Positions 40,452-53,100 of a DNA stretch of 64,000 bases are shown here, piece by piece. A program made the position numbers and the translations under genes. Within the stretch, counting starts at the first letter, position 1, and every line of letters starts with the position of its first letter. Source of the DNA: Ephydatia muelleri (Eukaryota > Porifera > Demospongiae > Spongillida > Spongillidae); NCBI GenBank assembly GCA_013339895.1, contig JABACO010000010.1, positions 8,303,453-8,367,452 of the forward strand, given 5' to 3'. Under the pieces are notes generated by a model that was given only the letters and a program-made list of their open reading frames with translations, had not been told where the DNA came from and did not search any database.

Positions 40452-41532
40452 CAGGGGTCGGGGGGTACAGCTGTAAGCTATCCTGGTACACCGAATCTGT
40501 CCCGATGCCGTTGCAGTCAACGTACAATTTGAAACGAAAGAACTGTAAGGTTAGCATAATTTTTAAAATAAAACATAGCAACATTGTAAGGCGAAATGTA
40601 CTAATCAACACTACAACTGCACAAGTAGGTTATGTTATCATGTCCATCTTTTCAGAAATATTCAGGTATGTTCTGTTCAAGCTGAGCAGTTTCTGAGCTG
40701 GTATGACTTACATTCGTACTGGCCCTGTGGGATGCATTATGCATGCATCATACATTATATAATCAGATTTTTTTCTTGCACATTCCCATTTGTACATGTA
40801 AATTTCCTAGATATTGTTCCTATTTGTCAATGTATATATAATCAATCATAGGTCATGCAATATGCATGCATGGTTTGTTATGCTGCAAATATAACATTGT
40901 TAATTTGACTCTGATCTATGATTTCTGCCATAGTGTCTGTATATTTGAGAGTCTCTCCATTTACAAAGTCAAAAAAGCAAGTCCTTGCATACTATATACA
41001 TCTGGATGCAGCATGCACAGACATACTCGCATGCATTTCTGTAGCAGTAGAACACTCGGATACTGTGGTGCACACAACTCAATATTTTGCTCACATGGCA
41101 TTTGGATTAGTCTTAACTGCATCTGCTGGGTAAGGCTCTGGAGATGAGTTACTCATAGAAGGTTGTATTTGCTAGCAAAGTTACCCATCTCAAGACCAAA
41201 ATTGCACTGATCCGAAGAAGTCCTGTGTGAATTGGATTGAAATTGAGTAAATCCAGAAAAATTTCTAGCAAGGTAAATAATGCTAGTAACACTACACTAT
41301 CCCCTTTCCCCATCGTACCCACACAAAATTCTACTACTATGAAAGCTTGACAAACAGGAACTTTGGTGTGTACTCAACATTGGTGTACACCATGGTTCGT
41401 GTAAACAATGAGACTCCATCCTGCTGCACCCCCTTCTGCCATGCATACATAATGACACATCCAAAATCTGGTGGGAAAGGGGCCACAGTAGTTTGGACAC
41501 TTATCCTTCCTCTTCCGTGTTGCCTTAGCCGT

Positions 41533-41719
41533 CAGTGGCGGCGGAAGGTTTTTATGATGGGTCAGGCCATTTTTAATAATTAATAATAAACCTTTTGCCC
41601 CACCCACAATTCATTCAATTAAGCTATGAATATTTTAGTTGTAATGAATATTTAATGAAGTCGGGCCGAAGTTTGGTCAGGCCATGGCCTGGTCAGCCTG
41701 ACCGGTTCCGCCGCCACTG
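41533..41719. mobile_element. 187-bp MITE with CAGTGGCGGCGGAA ends, only in right arm
   Basis: Inverted ends CAGTGGCGGCGGAA and TTCCGCCGCCACTG, with target duplication GCCGT (41528-41532 and 41720-41724). The left arm has the site uninterrupted at about 6530-6540 (reverse complement). It inserted after the inverted duplication formed. Confidence 0.75.
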
Positions 41720-42529
41720 GCCGTTAACATTTATCATCGTGCACACCTAAAAAAAAAAACGCAATCCATGTTTGCAAAATCACAGCAGTCGTACAAGTTA
41801 GCTACTAACTATGCCGTAACTTATAGTTATAATTATGCCATGGGATGGATACAATAAACAGCAGGGCTTGCAACTTGTAAGCGCAGAGCTCTGCTAATTA
41901 ACGTTGCAAGGTGTCAAGCTAAACTCAAATCCAAAGCATATTGTAACATTATACTTCAAAGTTATAGCCAATATCAAAGCCTATTCCCCTTCCTCCATCA
42001 AATTGGCATATTGCGAATTTGCATCCGCAATATGTCCAGACAATTAGTGGTATGTACAAATGCACATTGTAGCATAATATTTCAAATCGTAGCCAATAAG
42101 TATATTCTCCAGGGGCGGATACGGGGGGCAACTGGGTTTTGCCACCCCCGCCCCCCCCCGCCAAGTTAGAAAGTAAATATTCATAGGTGAAAGGCGGTGA
42201 CTTAAACGATTAATCGTACGTGCGAAGGCACTGGTTGCTGTGCCAGTCATCAGACTAGCACATCCACATCGGACAGGCTTACACACGTGCCCTAAGTTAT
42301 AATTTGCGCGACATTTGGAATAGTTCTTTTATGTGTCATCGTGAGTTGCAAGGCATCCTATACAGTGATAGTATATACAAATATTTGGAATTTCAGGGCA
42401 AATCTATTTCCCCGGCTTTTAATAGCAGGTATGTAGGTAATCCATATCATATGCATTAATTTTTCACTGGTTTTTTTGATGTTGAAGTTGTTCTAGACTG
42501 ACCAGATGAAGCCTCAGAGTCGAAAGCGA

Positions 42530-42680
42530 CCTACTAATAAAGAGAAAGACGATACTATAGCAAAGAAGGTTGCCATCGGATGCATGATATCGTTTCTACA
42601 CAATGCTGATAATCGAAGTGCACCGCCAGCTTTGGTGTCACGTCACAATACTCAACCATTATTAGCAGTTGCGGCAAAGT
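42530..42680 (+). pseudogene. Conserved unknown coding-like block (right arm)
   Basis: Mirror copy of 5612-5842, with the KDDTIAKKVAIGCM to LLAVAA block unchanged at amino-acid level. It ends in a stop soon after. A Ser/Asp-rich stretch follows in another frame (to about 42800). Confidence 0.35.
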
Positions 42681-42849
42681 AATGACGAAGCATAACTGCA
42701 CTGGCATCCACATTACAGTCCGAATGACTATCGTCTCCTAGGTCTAGCGCTTCATCTCTTCCAAATAACAGCTCAGATGATGATGATGCCCATTCGAAGT
42801 GAATCATGAAGCTAGGTAGAAATCTGAACGCCATGTCCAAGAGCAGTTG

Positions 42850-43300
42850 TTTCAGTGTGCCATATACAATATTTCTTCCGACGATGTGACCTCTGTGTCT
42901 TTGGAGCAGATAGGGACTAGCACCTCTGCGGGACGTTCTTCAGCAATGGCATTGCCTGTTAACAATGTGGGGCTTGTGAAAGTCGGGACAGTTCTTCATA
43001 GCAACGTTCTTCTCGATCTTCTCGATCTTTTGACGAAGCACGTAACCGGTTGCACCTGGAGAAGTCACACTTCCTGACAATCTAATCAACTGTCTTCCAC
43101 ACGCTGATAAAGATGTAGTTCCAAATATTAGGGTACTATTGAAATAGGATGCATTTTCTCAGTTACCAGTGCTGAGGCAGAACGCTCATTTTCAGTGCTG
43201 CGAAGGGTAAAAACATCCATTCGGAATAGCATGAGAGAAGATCGCCTCGCTTCACTCATATGATATTCCAATCGACGAGAATGAAATAGTGGAACGTTTT
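42850..43300 (+). pseudogene. hAT-type transposase C-terminal relic (right arm)
   Basis: Mirror copy of 5035-5530. The motif AEAERSFSVLRRVKTSIRN and MREDRLASL is readable at about 43165-43260, with frame breaks before and after. The relic was already present before the inverted duplication. Confidence 0.5.
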
Positions 43301-43555
43301 GTCAAAGAATCCATGTCGTTTCTTTCGATCATTGTACAAAACTGACCAATATAGCTAACTCTAAAATGCACCGTTATTTTATATGCATTATCAATCTTTA
43401 ATTATGCGATGCACAGATTTTAGCCACACCCATTATACTCACCCCCTTGCCCCCACCCCGCAAAATTATTCTGTATCCATCCTTCCCCCCATCTATTTGC
43501 AGTCCCACCCTATCTCTTGTGTTGTAATCTGGCAGCATGCAGGAATCATTTTTGC

Positions 43556-44113
43556 TTACTTGTTATCAAATTTGACACTCCCTGGAGTTTTGTTTCTCTT
43601 CTTAATTCTCCTCATCAGAGTAAAGATGAGCCCAACTAGGCAAAGTGTGATGCATACTCCTACTATTATGCCTCCCACTCCAGCTCCAGCTGCTGAGCCA
43701 ACCATTTGTGCAAATCCTGACTCCATGGTGGTAGTGCTGCCACTTGTGGTGGTGGCGGCAGTTGGTTTGGTGGTTGTGGTGGTGATGGTGGTGGTGGTGG
43801 TGGTGGTGGTGGTGGTGGTGGTGGCGGTGGTGGTGGTGACAGCTGTTGGGCAGCCCATGTCACTGGCAGAGCTGATTTGAACTGGGCAGTTCCGGTCTAC
43901 TGATAGTGCCACACCCAAAATATTAATGGTTCTGGTGTTGTTAATCCAGTCTTGCAAGTACCCAACCAGGTTGCTGCTCACACCTCCTCGAAGCGTAATT
44001 GATGTAGCATCAAAACAGAGTAGTCTGGCAGTTTGTATTCTTATTCCACAGGAGCAGATTGCATTGATGCCTTGAATCACATGCAATAGAATTGCATCAG
44101 TGGTAGTTGACAA
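43556..44113 (-). CDS. Membrane-proximal domain, Thr stalk, TM and tail exon (right gene)
   Basis: 558 bp in one frame from a TTTTTCAG acceptor to TAA (43558-43556). The domain begins [14 protein letters not shown] and has [30 protein letters not shown] and DRNCPVQIS with five Cys. It is followed by a (CACCAC)n-coded Thr stalk, [21 protein letters not shown] and [10 protein letters not shown]. One N-glycosylation sequon (NNT) is visible. I know no name for the domain. Confidence 0.8.
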   Translation of the reverse strand: MSTTTDAILLHVIQGINAICSCGIRIQTARLLCFDATSITLRGGVSSNLVGYLQDWINNTRTINILGVALSVDRNCPVQISSASDMGCPTAVTTTTATTTTTTTTTTTTITTTTTKPTAATTTSGSTTTMESGFAQMVGSAAGAGVGGIIVGVCITLCLVGLIFTLMRRIKKRNKTPGSVKFDNK

Positions 44114-47100
44114 CTGAAAAAGAAGTGACAATATTAGAAAGAAATTCAAAACTGAACATACTGAAGTACACCTGTGTAATCTAGATAGAAATTGTGAGCT
44201 GGGGCATAGTTTGTACCTTCCACTCTGTGCAGTTATTTACACCATCCAGCTTCACTTGAATCAGTGTGTAGTTAGTGTTAGTAGGTGGCAGGGTAGTAGG
44301 GGCAGATGTAGGAGTGGTGGCTGGGGGATGAGAAGATACAAATTAGTTTACAGAGTGCATAAGCAATGCAGTTTCTTATACATGTAGCGTACATAATCAT
44401 ACATGCTAACAAGTCCCAATTCATAGTACAGTATGCATGACAGCAAATTGAAGTCAAAATGGAAATTATTTGGGCACTGGCAAGCTTCACAGAGTGGGTG
44501 GTTTTTATGGAGAGAAAATTATTATCTTTCGATGGTTATTTCTGTGATTAGAATCATTCAGTCATATTCTATCTGCTGAGTTGAGAGGTTTTCTGTCCCT
44601 CCAGTCACTTGTGTTGTGAATTTTTGGCCTCTTGATGCATTTTAAGATTATGAACAGACTTGTGGATGCAAATAATTTATTTATATCACTGCACTGTAGC
44701 AGAGGGAACACACATAACTGTTCCCCTCTATTTGGAGATAAACGGGTGGATGACATTGCCCACCACTATTGTCACTGCACTGAACCTGGCTACATGTACA
44801 TTTCGGCCTGCTGGCCCTACCTCCTTACTACACAGTACAGGCATGTTAGTGCATGCATCTCTTTGTACACTTAAAATGAAATAAATCAAATCAAGACATA
44901 AATCCATGCTTACTGACAGAGGTACAACTGAACTTAAATATATAATCCATGCTTACTGACAGAAGTACAACTGAACTTAAATATATAATACAGTGCTTGA
45001 ACATACCACATCCTTGTTCATCTGATGAGCTAAAGAAGCAATCAAACTCTCCATTGCAAACTAATGTCGAATTGATGCATGTAGGAAAGTAGTAGAACCT
45101 ACCACAACGATACTGATCAGGAGAGCAAAAACCTGTGCACAAAAGAAGATTAACATCACTTGGGCACATCAACATCAGTACGTGCAGGTGCGGCTGATGA
45201 TAAATACCTGACTTTGAAAGCAATGTGATGCAAGAGCACTTAGTTATGATTGCATACAGCATTCATAGTGCTACATGCTAAAAATGAAGCACACAAATAG
45301 GACTGCATAACTTACCACATCCAAACTCATCACTGAGGTCTGAACAATCATTGTTGTAGTCACAGACTGCAGTTGCATTGATGCAATCTCCATTACGGCA
45401 CTGGAACTGATCCAAGGCACAGTTTCCTGAAATCAAATACATAAATGGTAGCTTGTTTAATACCTATTCTATCGCGATACAGTGAACCTTGCTAAAGATG
45501 CAGAAAGATGGTAACCTTACCACAACCATCCTCATCACTTCCATCTCCACACTCATTCACCCCATTGCATCTGCTTGAGTTTGACACACACGATCCATTG
45601 GCACATTGATAATCTGAACACACTGGGACTCCTGAAAGAAAGCATACATTTAAATAATATTTTAACCTTCATTGGATTAGAAATTAAAATTATGCCAGTC
45701 TGACTTGCTTAAGCTTAACATAGCACAAACAGATTAGCAAAATGGGATTATTTGGGTACAGGCATCACAGTGTGGTTGGTCTATTAGTGAGAAAATTCAC
45801 TGGTTATCTCTGTGATTGGAATCATGAAGTCATATTTCTAATGCTGTAGTGAGAAGTGTGGTTTCAATCCCTTCAGTCACTGGAGTTGCATGTACTTTTG
45901 ACCTTTTGATGTGACTTGTGGATGTGAATAATTTCTTTACATCACTGCATTGTACCAGTGGGAACACACTTTTGTTTTATACATGTGTGGAACTCATCGT
46001 CCACCACAAAGGTCACTGCACCAAACCTAGCTACAAGTATGCTTCCGTCTTGTGGCACCTACCTCCCTACTTCAATGTTTTTTCAACTATGCAGTACATG
46101 TTAGTGCCATTGTTTGAGTTTAGTGCATTCTTTTCATGTCATATTTGTAAATGTCGCACTTCAAATGCACTCAATTCAATTCGAAATCTATGGTTTCAAT
46201 GCTCTAACGTACCACATCCTTGTTCATCTAAACCACCAAAGAAGCAATCAAACTCTCCATTGCAAGCTAATGTTGAATTGATGCATGTAGAAAAGAAGAA
46301 CACACCACAACGATACTGATCAGGAGAGCAAAAACCTGTGCACAAAAGAAGATTAAAGTGACTTGGACACATCAACATCAGTACGTGCAAACAAAATACC
46401 TGATGCTTTAAACAATGTGTTGAAAACACTATTAAATAATCAGTTATAAATGCCTACAGTATTCATTTTGCTACATGCTAAAATGAAGCACACAAATAGG
46501 ACTGCATAACTTACCACATCCAAACTCATCACTGAGGTCTGAACAATCATTGTTGTAGTCACAGACTGCAGTTGCATTGATGCAGTCTCCATTACGGCAC
46601 TGGAACTGATCCAAGGCACAGTTTCCTGAATTCAAATACATAAATGGTAGCTTTGTTTAATGCCCATTCTATCCCGATACAGTGAACCTTGCTAAAGATG
46701 AAGAAAGATTGTAACCTTACCACAGCCATCCTCATCACTTCCATCTCCACATTCATTCACCCCATTGCATCTGCTTGAGTTTGACACACACCGTCCATTG
46801 GCACATTGATAACCTGAGCACACTGGGACTACTGAAACAAGGCATACATTCAAATAATACATTTAAATAATATGTTAACCTTCATTGGATTAGAAATTAA
46901 AATTATGCCAGACTGACTTGCTTAAGCTTAACATAGCACAAACAGATTAGCAAAATTTTGGTACAGGAGTCACAGTGCAGTTGGTCTATTAGTGAGAAAA
47001 TTCACTGGTTATCTCTGTGATTGGAATCATGAAGTCATATTTGTAATGCTGTAGTGAGAAGTGTGGTTTCAATCCCTTCAGTTGTGTGTACTTTTGACCT

Positions 47101-50100
47101 TTTGATGTGACTTGTGGATGTGAATAATCACTGCATTGTACCAGTGGGAACACACTTTTGTTTTATACACGTGTGGAACTCATCGTCCACCACAAAGGTC
47201 ACTGCACTGAACCTAGCTACATGTACGTTTCAATTTTGTGGGACCTACCTCCCTACTTCAATGTTTTTTCAACTAGGCGGTACAGTACATGCATGTTAGT
47301 GCATTTATGTGCCATTGTTTGAAGAGTTTAGTGCATTCCTTTCACATCATACTTTTAAATGTCGCACTTCAAATGAAATCAATTCAAATCAAAATGTATG
47401 GTTTCAGTTCTTTAACATACCACATCCTTGTTCATCTGATGAACTAAAGAAGCAATCAAACTCTCCATTGCAAGCTAATGTTGAATTGATGCATGTAGGA
47501 AAGAAGAACCCACCACAACGATACTGATCAGGAGAGCAAAAACCTGTGCCCAAAAGAAGATAAAATCACTTGGGCACATCAAAATCAGTACATGCAAACA
47601 CACAACGTTGGTACAGCTGATGATGAATCCCTGTCTTTGTAAGCTATGTGATGCAAGAACTACTGAATACTTAGTTTATGATTCATAGTGCTACAGGCTA
47701 AAATGAAGCACACAAATAGGACTGCATAACTTACCACATCCAAACTCATCACTGATGTCTGAACAATCATTGTTGTAGTCACAAACTGCAGTTGCATTGA
47801 TGCAGTCTCCATTACGGCACTGGAACTGATCCAAGGCACAGTTTCCTGAATACATAAAGGGTAGCTTGTTTAATGCCCATTCTATCCCGATACAGTGAAC
47901 CTTGCTAAAGATGAAGAAAGATTGTAACCTTACCACAGCCATCCTCATCACTTCCATCTCCACATTCATTCACCCCATTGCATCTGCTTGAGTTTGACAC
48001 ACACAGTCCATTGGCACATTGATAATCTGAACACACTGTGACTACTGAAACAAAGCATACATTTAAATAATATTTTAACCTTAGATTGGATTAGAAATTA
48101 CAATTACGCCAGACTGACTTACTTAAGCTTAACATAGCACAAACAGATTAGCAAAATTTGGATACAGTGCAGTTGGTCTATTAGTGAGAAATTCACTGGT
48201 TATCTCTGTGATTGGAATCATGAAGTCATATTTGTAATGCTGTAGTGAGAAGTGTGCTTTCAATCCCATCAGTCACTGGTTGCGTGTACTTTTGACCTTT
48301 TGATGTGACTTGTGGATGTGAATAATTTCTTTACATCACTGTATTGTACCAGTGGGAGCACACTTCTGTTTTATACATGTGTGAAACTCATCGTCCACCA
48401 CAAAGGTCACGCACCGAACCTAGCTACATGTATGTTTCAATTTTGTGGCCCTACTTCAATGTTTTCTCAACTAAGTGGTACATGTTAGTGCATTTATGTG
48501 AGTTTAGTGCATTCCTTTCACATCATACTTTTAAATGTCGCACTTCAAATGAAATCAATTCCAATCAAAATGTAACATACCACATCCTTGTTCATCTGAT
48601 GAGCTAAAGAAGCAATCAAACTCTCCATTGCAAGCTAATGTTGAATTGATGCATGTAGGAAAGAAGAACCCACCACAATGATACTGATCAAAAGAGCAAA
48701 AACCTGTGCACAAAAGAAGATTAAAATGACTTGGGCACATCAACATCAGTACATGCAAACAAAATACCTGATGCTTTAAACAATGTGTTGAAAACACTAT
48801 TAAATAATCAGTTATAATTGCCTACAGTATTCATTTTGCTACATGCTAAAAATGAAGCACACAAATAGGACTGATTGTGTGCATAACTTACCACATCCAA
48901 ACTCATCACTGAGGTCTGAACAATCATTGTTGTAGTCACAGACTGCAGTTGCATTGATGCAGTCTCCATTACGGCACTGGAACTGATCCAAGGCACAGTT
49001 TCCTGAATTCAAATACATAATTGGTAGCTTGTTCAATGCCCATTCTATCCTGATACAGTGAACCTTGCTAAAGATGCAGAAAGATTTTAACCTTACCACA
49101 GCCATCCTCATCACTTCCATCTCCACATTCATTCACCCCATTGCATCTGCTTGAGTTTGACACACACAGTCCATTGGCACATCGATAATCTGCACACACT
49201 GTGACTACTGAAACAAAGCATACATTTATTTCAACCTTAGATTGGATTGGAAATTACATTTATGCCAGTCTGACTTGCTTAAGCTTAACATAGCACAAAC
49301 AGATTAGCAAAATGGGATTATGCATCACAGTGCAGTTGGTCTGTTAGTGAGTAAATTCACTGGTTATCTCTGTGATTGGAATCATGAAGTCATATTTCTA
49401 ATGCTGTAGTGAGAAGTGTGGTTTCATTTCCTTCAGTTGCGTGTACTTTTGACCTTTTGATGTGACTTGTGGATGTGAATAACTTCTTTACATCACTGCA
49501 TTGTACCAGTGGGTATGAGTTGTTAGCAATGCTGTAATATTTCATCGATGATGCTCATAGTAGCGTCAATAAAAAGCATATACAGTGGACAAACATATAT
49601 GTTACCATCAATATCTTGGCCCCTTGTTTTGTACATATCAAAACACCTCATTTCGGCCCATTAGTTGGAAACATGTAACTGATGTATACCCCCCTCCCCC
49701 ACATTGCCCAAGCTTTAATTGATGAAGCCATATGCATGATTTGGTTCAGTAGCATATTATTATGACAGCTGCTAAATGCTCTGTTAACATAAGGTGGCTT
49801 TTGATTCAGGTGTTTGCTTGTTATTGCATGACTTCTGTATTTAAAACCTCACTGTGGGATTGTTTTTGCGAGTTAAACGCATGTTTTTTCAAGATTTCAA
49901 ATCGGTTGATATTCTAGAAGTCTGAAATATCCTCTATACATTGCTTCTTACACACTGAAAATCATAGTATCTGTCATGGAGTTGTAAGGCTCTGACTTTT
50001 TAATTAGCCATACATTTCAATGCAGGCGTTACATTTCTATTACGCGTACTGGAAATTTTATAATGTATGCACTAGGTCTTTTTCGTAGAAAGGATCCCAT

Positions 50101-53100
50101 GTAATCGATTCTCTATTATAGTGGGCCACCTTGTGTATCAGCATAGAAGGTTAAAGTAATAAATGAGTTTAAAAATTCATGCATGTCAGATACATGATTT
50201 TGAGGCTATACACTTATAGTGGTCAAAACTGCTGACAATCTGAATGCATGCATTCATCTCCTTCACTTCTGTAGCTTCTCCTGTGTATAGCATGCTAAAG
50301 ATGGTCTCAGAAAGGCTATTGTTAGGGCGCCTTTTGCAAGACTCACCCAGCTGTTATTGAAGTTCGTCAATAGTGTAGTTGCATATAAAATTAGGCAGGT
50401 GAATCACTACATGACGTTGATGCTATTAATGCAATTAAGATAGCAGGTAGAGTGACATTGTAGCCAGGGTAAGGTATCATATGATATATTATCATGTGCA
50501 CAAATATTTACTTTTCTGTTTCAGAACCCGCCATAGTATCCTTCTATTAGGATGATCCAGTTATGAGGAGATTGCAAACTTATCAGAGGATGAGGACGAG
50601 AAAAAGGATGTTGCCAAGACACCAAGGTGACAGAGGATGGGACAGTGTTGCCTATTATAGTCAGACTGTAAACAGCAATATATGATTGAAGGTCTGGGAA
50701 CGAGACTTTTGCACAATTTCTATGGTAGTGTATGTCCTTTGCGAGACAATCGTATGAACAAAAATCCAAGTAGCTAAAAACATTCTCTAGGAGAAAGATG
50801 GTTGTATATAGGATTTGAAGGCAATAAAGCAAGTAAACAAGGGTCTAACAATAAGGAAAAATGTATATGTAGCACTATTGTAGGTTGTTATGTTATTCAT
50901 GTGCTAATTATAGGACTATTACATTTTCCCTTATTGTTGGACCCTTGTTTACTTGCTTTTTACACCTCTATTGCCTTCAATTCCTATATACGACCATCTT
51001 TCTCATAGAGAATGTTTTTAGTTACTTGTATCTTATTTGCATTCGTCTAAAGCATACATTTTGCTTACTTTTAATGCCAGTGCAATTTCTAGTTACTCTC
51101 GTGAGCTTTCGTTGAGATGTAATATCTGAACCTGCGTCAGCAGGTTCAGTATAGGATTGATTGAGGAATGATGAATGTCATTAAAAATTTTAAATCGCGT
51201 CGGGAGGGACAACGGAGAAACGGATCACTTATCTCGTTGCAGCAATCGAACAACAACACCAAGATCTACGTTTTCATGCTAGTTTCATGTCATTAAACTA
51301 TGCGCTTCCAGACAAACAAAGAACCTGCTTCTCGTGCCCATTCCCAATAAAATTGTTCATAGTCGTCGTCTTCTTCCTTAGGAAGGTATAACTCGAGCTA
51401 CGAACGGTTTTAAAGAACGACAATAGTACCAATCTCTTCAGAATTTACCGGCACGTTATCCTAGCATGTCAGTTGGACACATATCACATCTAGAAAGAAA
51501 CTACAGCGAGAAATACCTTATTTGGTTGCAAGTTCTATGGCCATCTAGCAAGTTCTAGCAAGTTCTTAATAAAATGTATAATTTTAGGGAGTATAAATAC
51601 TCCAACAGGCACTAAATTTATTTGGTGTTCCTATCGCAGTTTAGTCGTTACTTACTTTGGCTAGTGAAATTGTTTTTCTAAAATGCCTTCGCGTAATCAA
51701 AAGAAGAGATCTAAGCAACGAGCGGAATACCTCCAAAAACGAGAAGATATTTTATCACAAGAGAACAAGGCTAAAGCCCGAGCGCGCTACAAGGCCGACC
51801 CTGAAAAGAAGAAGGCCTCTGTACGCGACACCTACAAGGCCGACCCAGAAAAGAAGAAGGCCTCTGTACGCGACACCTACAACGCAAATGCTGTATCTAA
51901 GCGTGCTGCTAAAAGGCAGCGATATCAAGAGGGCGTCGAGGAGAACCGTGCTGCTAAAAGGCAGCGATATCAAGAGGGCGTCGAGGAGAACCGTGCTGCT
52001 AATAGGCGGATATACAGGGGCAATTCAGCTACCATTAAGGCAGCTAGAAGGAGTCGGTATTGGAAGGGTCGTAGAACTACCACTACCACCCAAAGGTATG
52101 TTATAAATAGCATGCTGCATGTAGCATTTAAAGTCTAAGGGCTGCTTTCTTACGTGCTAATGTAAGTTGCTCATGGCTTGCATTGGCTTCCTGTCATGCA
52201 CACATTAACACATTTCTTGTACGCTTGCATGCATATTATCAGATGTACAGTAAGGCTTCCCAGTTCCCTGGTAATGTTTGTACAACAAAGGTTATTTGTG
52301 CATGCATCTGTGTCTGTTACATTGTACATTAGTTATCTGATGTTGAAAGAAAGGACTACACAAGTGTGTATAATACAAGTCAGTCATGCGCATCCACCCC
52401 TTGCTGCAGCTGTGTTTAATTGTTATCAGATGTACAGTAAGGCTTCCACAAGTAAAAGTTCCCCCCTGTACATGTAAAGGGTCAATCTTTGTTGTTTTAA
52501 AGGTCCACTACACGTGTGTACAGAAGTGTTACCCAAAATTGAGTTGCATGAAAATGAAATAATTCATGTAATGCACAATTGGTGAAATGTTTTGATACAT
52601 GTATAAGGCATAATGTATGGTAAAATAAAAGTACTGCAACCCTATCTTCTCCCATATAGTTACTCCCTGTTTGAGCCCAACTCTCGCACACTAGCAGAGT
52701 ATGGAGTGAGGCTTGAAAAAGCAATTCTTAGGGATAGTGAGCTTCTGAGTGAAGTAAACAATGCTTTTTGCAATAGCCATCCATTGCTAGCTCAAAAGGT
52801 TGTTACAAGATCTGCCCGTGCAGCAGTAAGTAAGATTAGTGCAGATGCATTACTTGCTAAAGCACTCAGTGTACGAAGATCACAGGCAGGGTCACTGCTA
52901 AAAACTATGTAAGGTTAATGCAAAGAAGTTGCAAGAGAGTGATATTTTAGTCGGGCATAGGTTTCATACTGCTGGGGCTGAACCTTACTTCTTTGATAAT
53001 TCGTACACTCACACAAAACAGCATGGAGCCATTCCAGTAGACATCAATGGTAGGTGTGTAGTGGCAGAGGAGATAAAGGACAGGGATAAGGTCACCATGC

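Larger units (their letters stand above)
39550..49210. repeat. Right arm of large inverted segmental duplication
   Basis: Reverse-complement partner of 200-8990. It carries 12 LDLa exons in the shared part where the left arm has 6 intact ones. It has a 187-bp element at 41533-41719 that is absent from the left arm, and it lacks the 950-bp element at 6568-7517. The inner edge (39550-39640) is itself rearranged, with short pieces in both orientations. Confidence 0.75.
49211..51656. other. Intron sequence of right gene; no further exon seen
   Basis: Contains cassette-like intron remnants to about 49520, the repeat 49530-50170 (copy at 56560-57450) and the fold-back 50770-51027. A short hairpin GAACCTGCGTCAGCAGGTTC lies at 51130-51149. 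Confidence 0.5.

Noticed and set aside
43383-43880. Plus-strand frame over the right gene's last exon
   Set aside because: Antisense reading of the CACCAC stalk. The minus-strand exon is supported by splice sites and the paralogue.
200-49210. The inverted arms as a mirrored assembly artefact
   Set aside because: The arms differ by many substitutions, different exon numbers and arm-specific insertions with empty sites, which an artefact would not show. Read-level proof is still missing.
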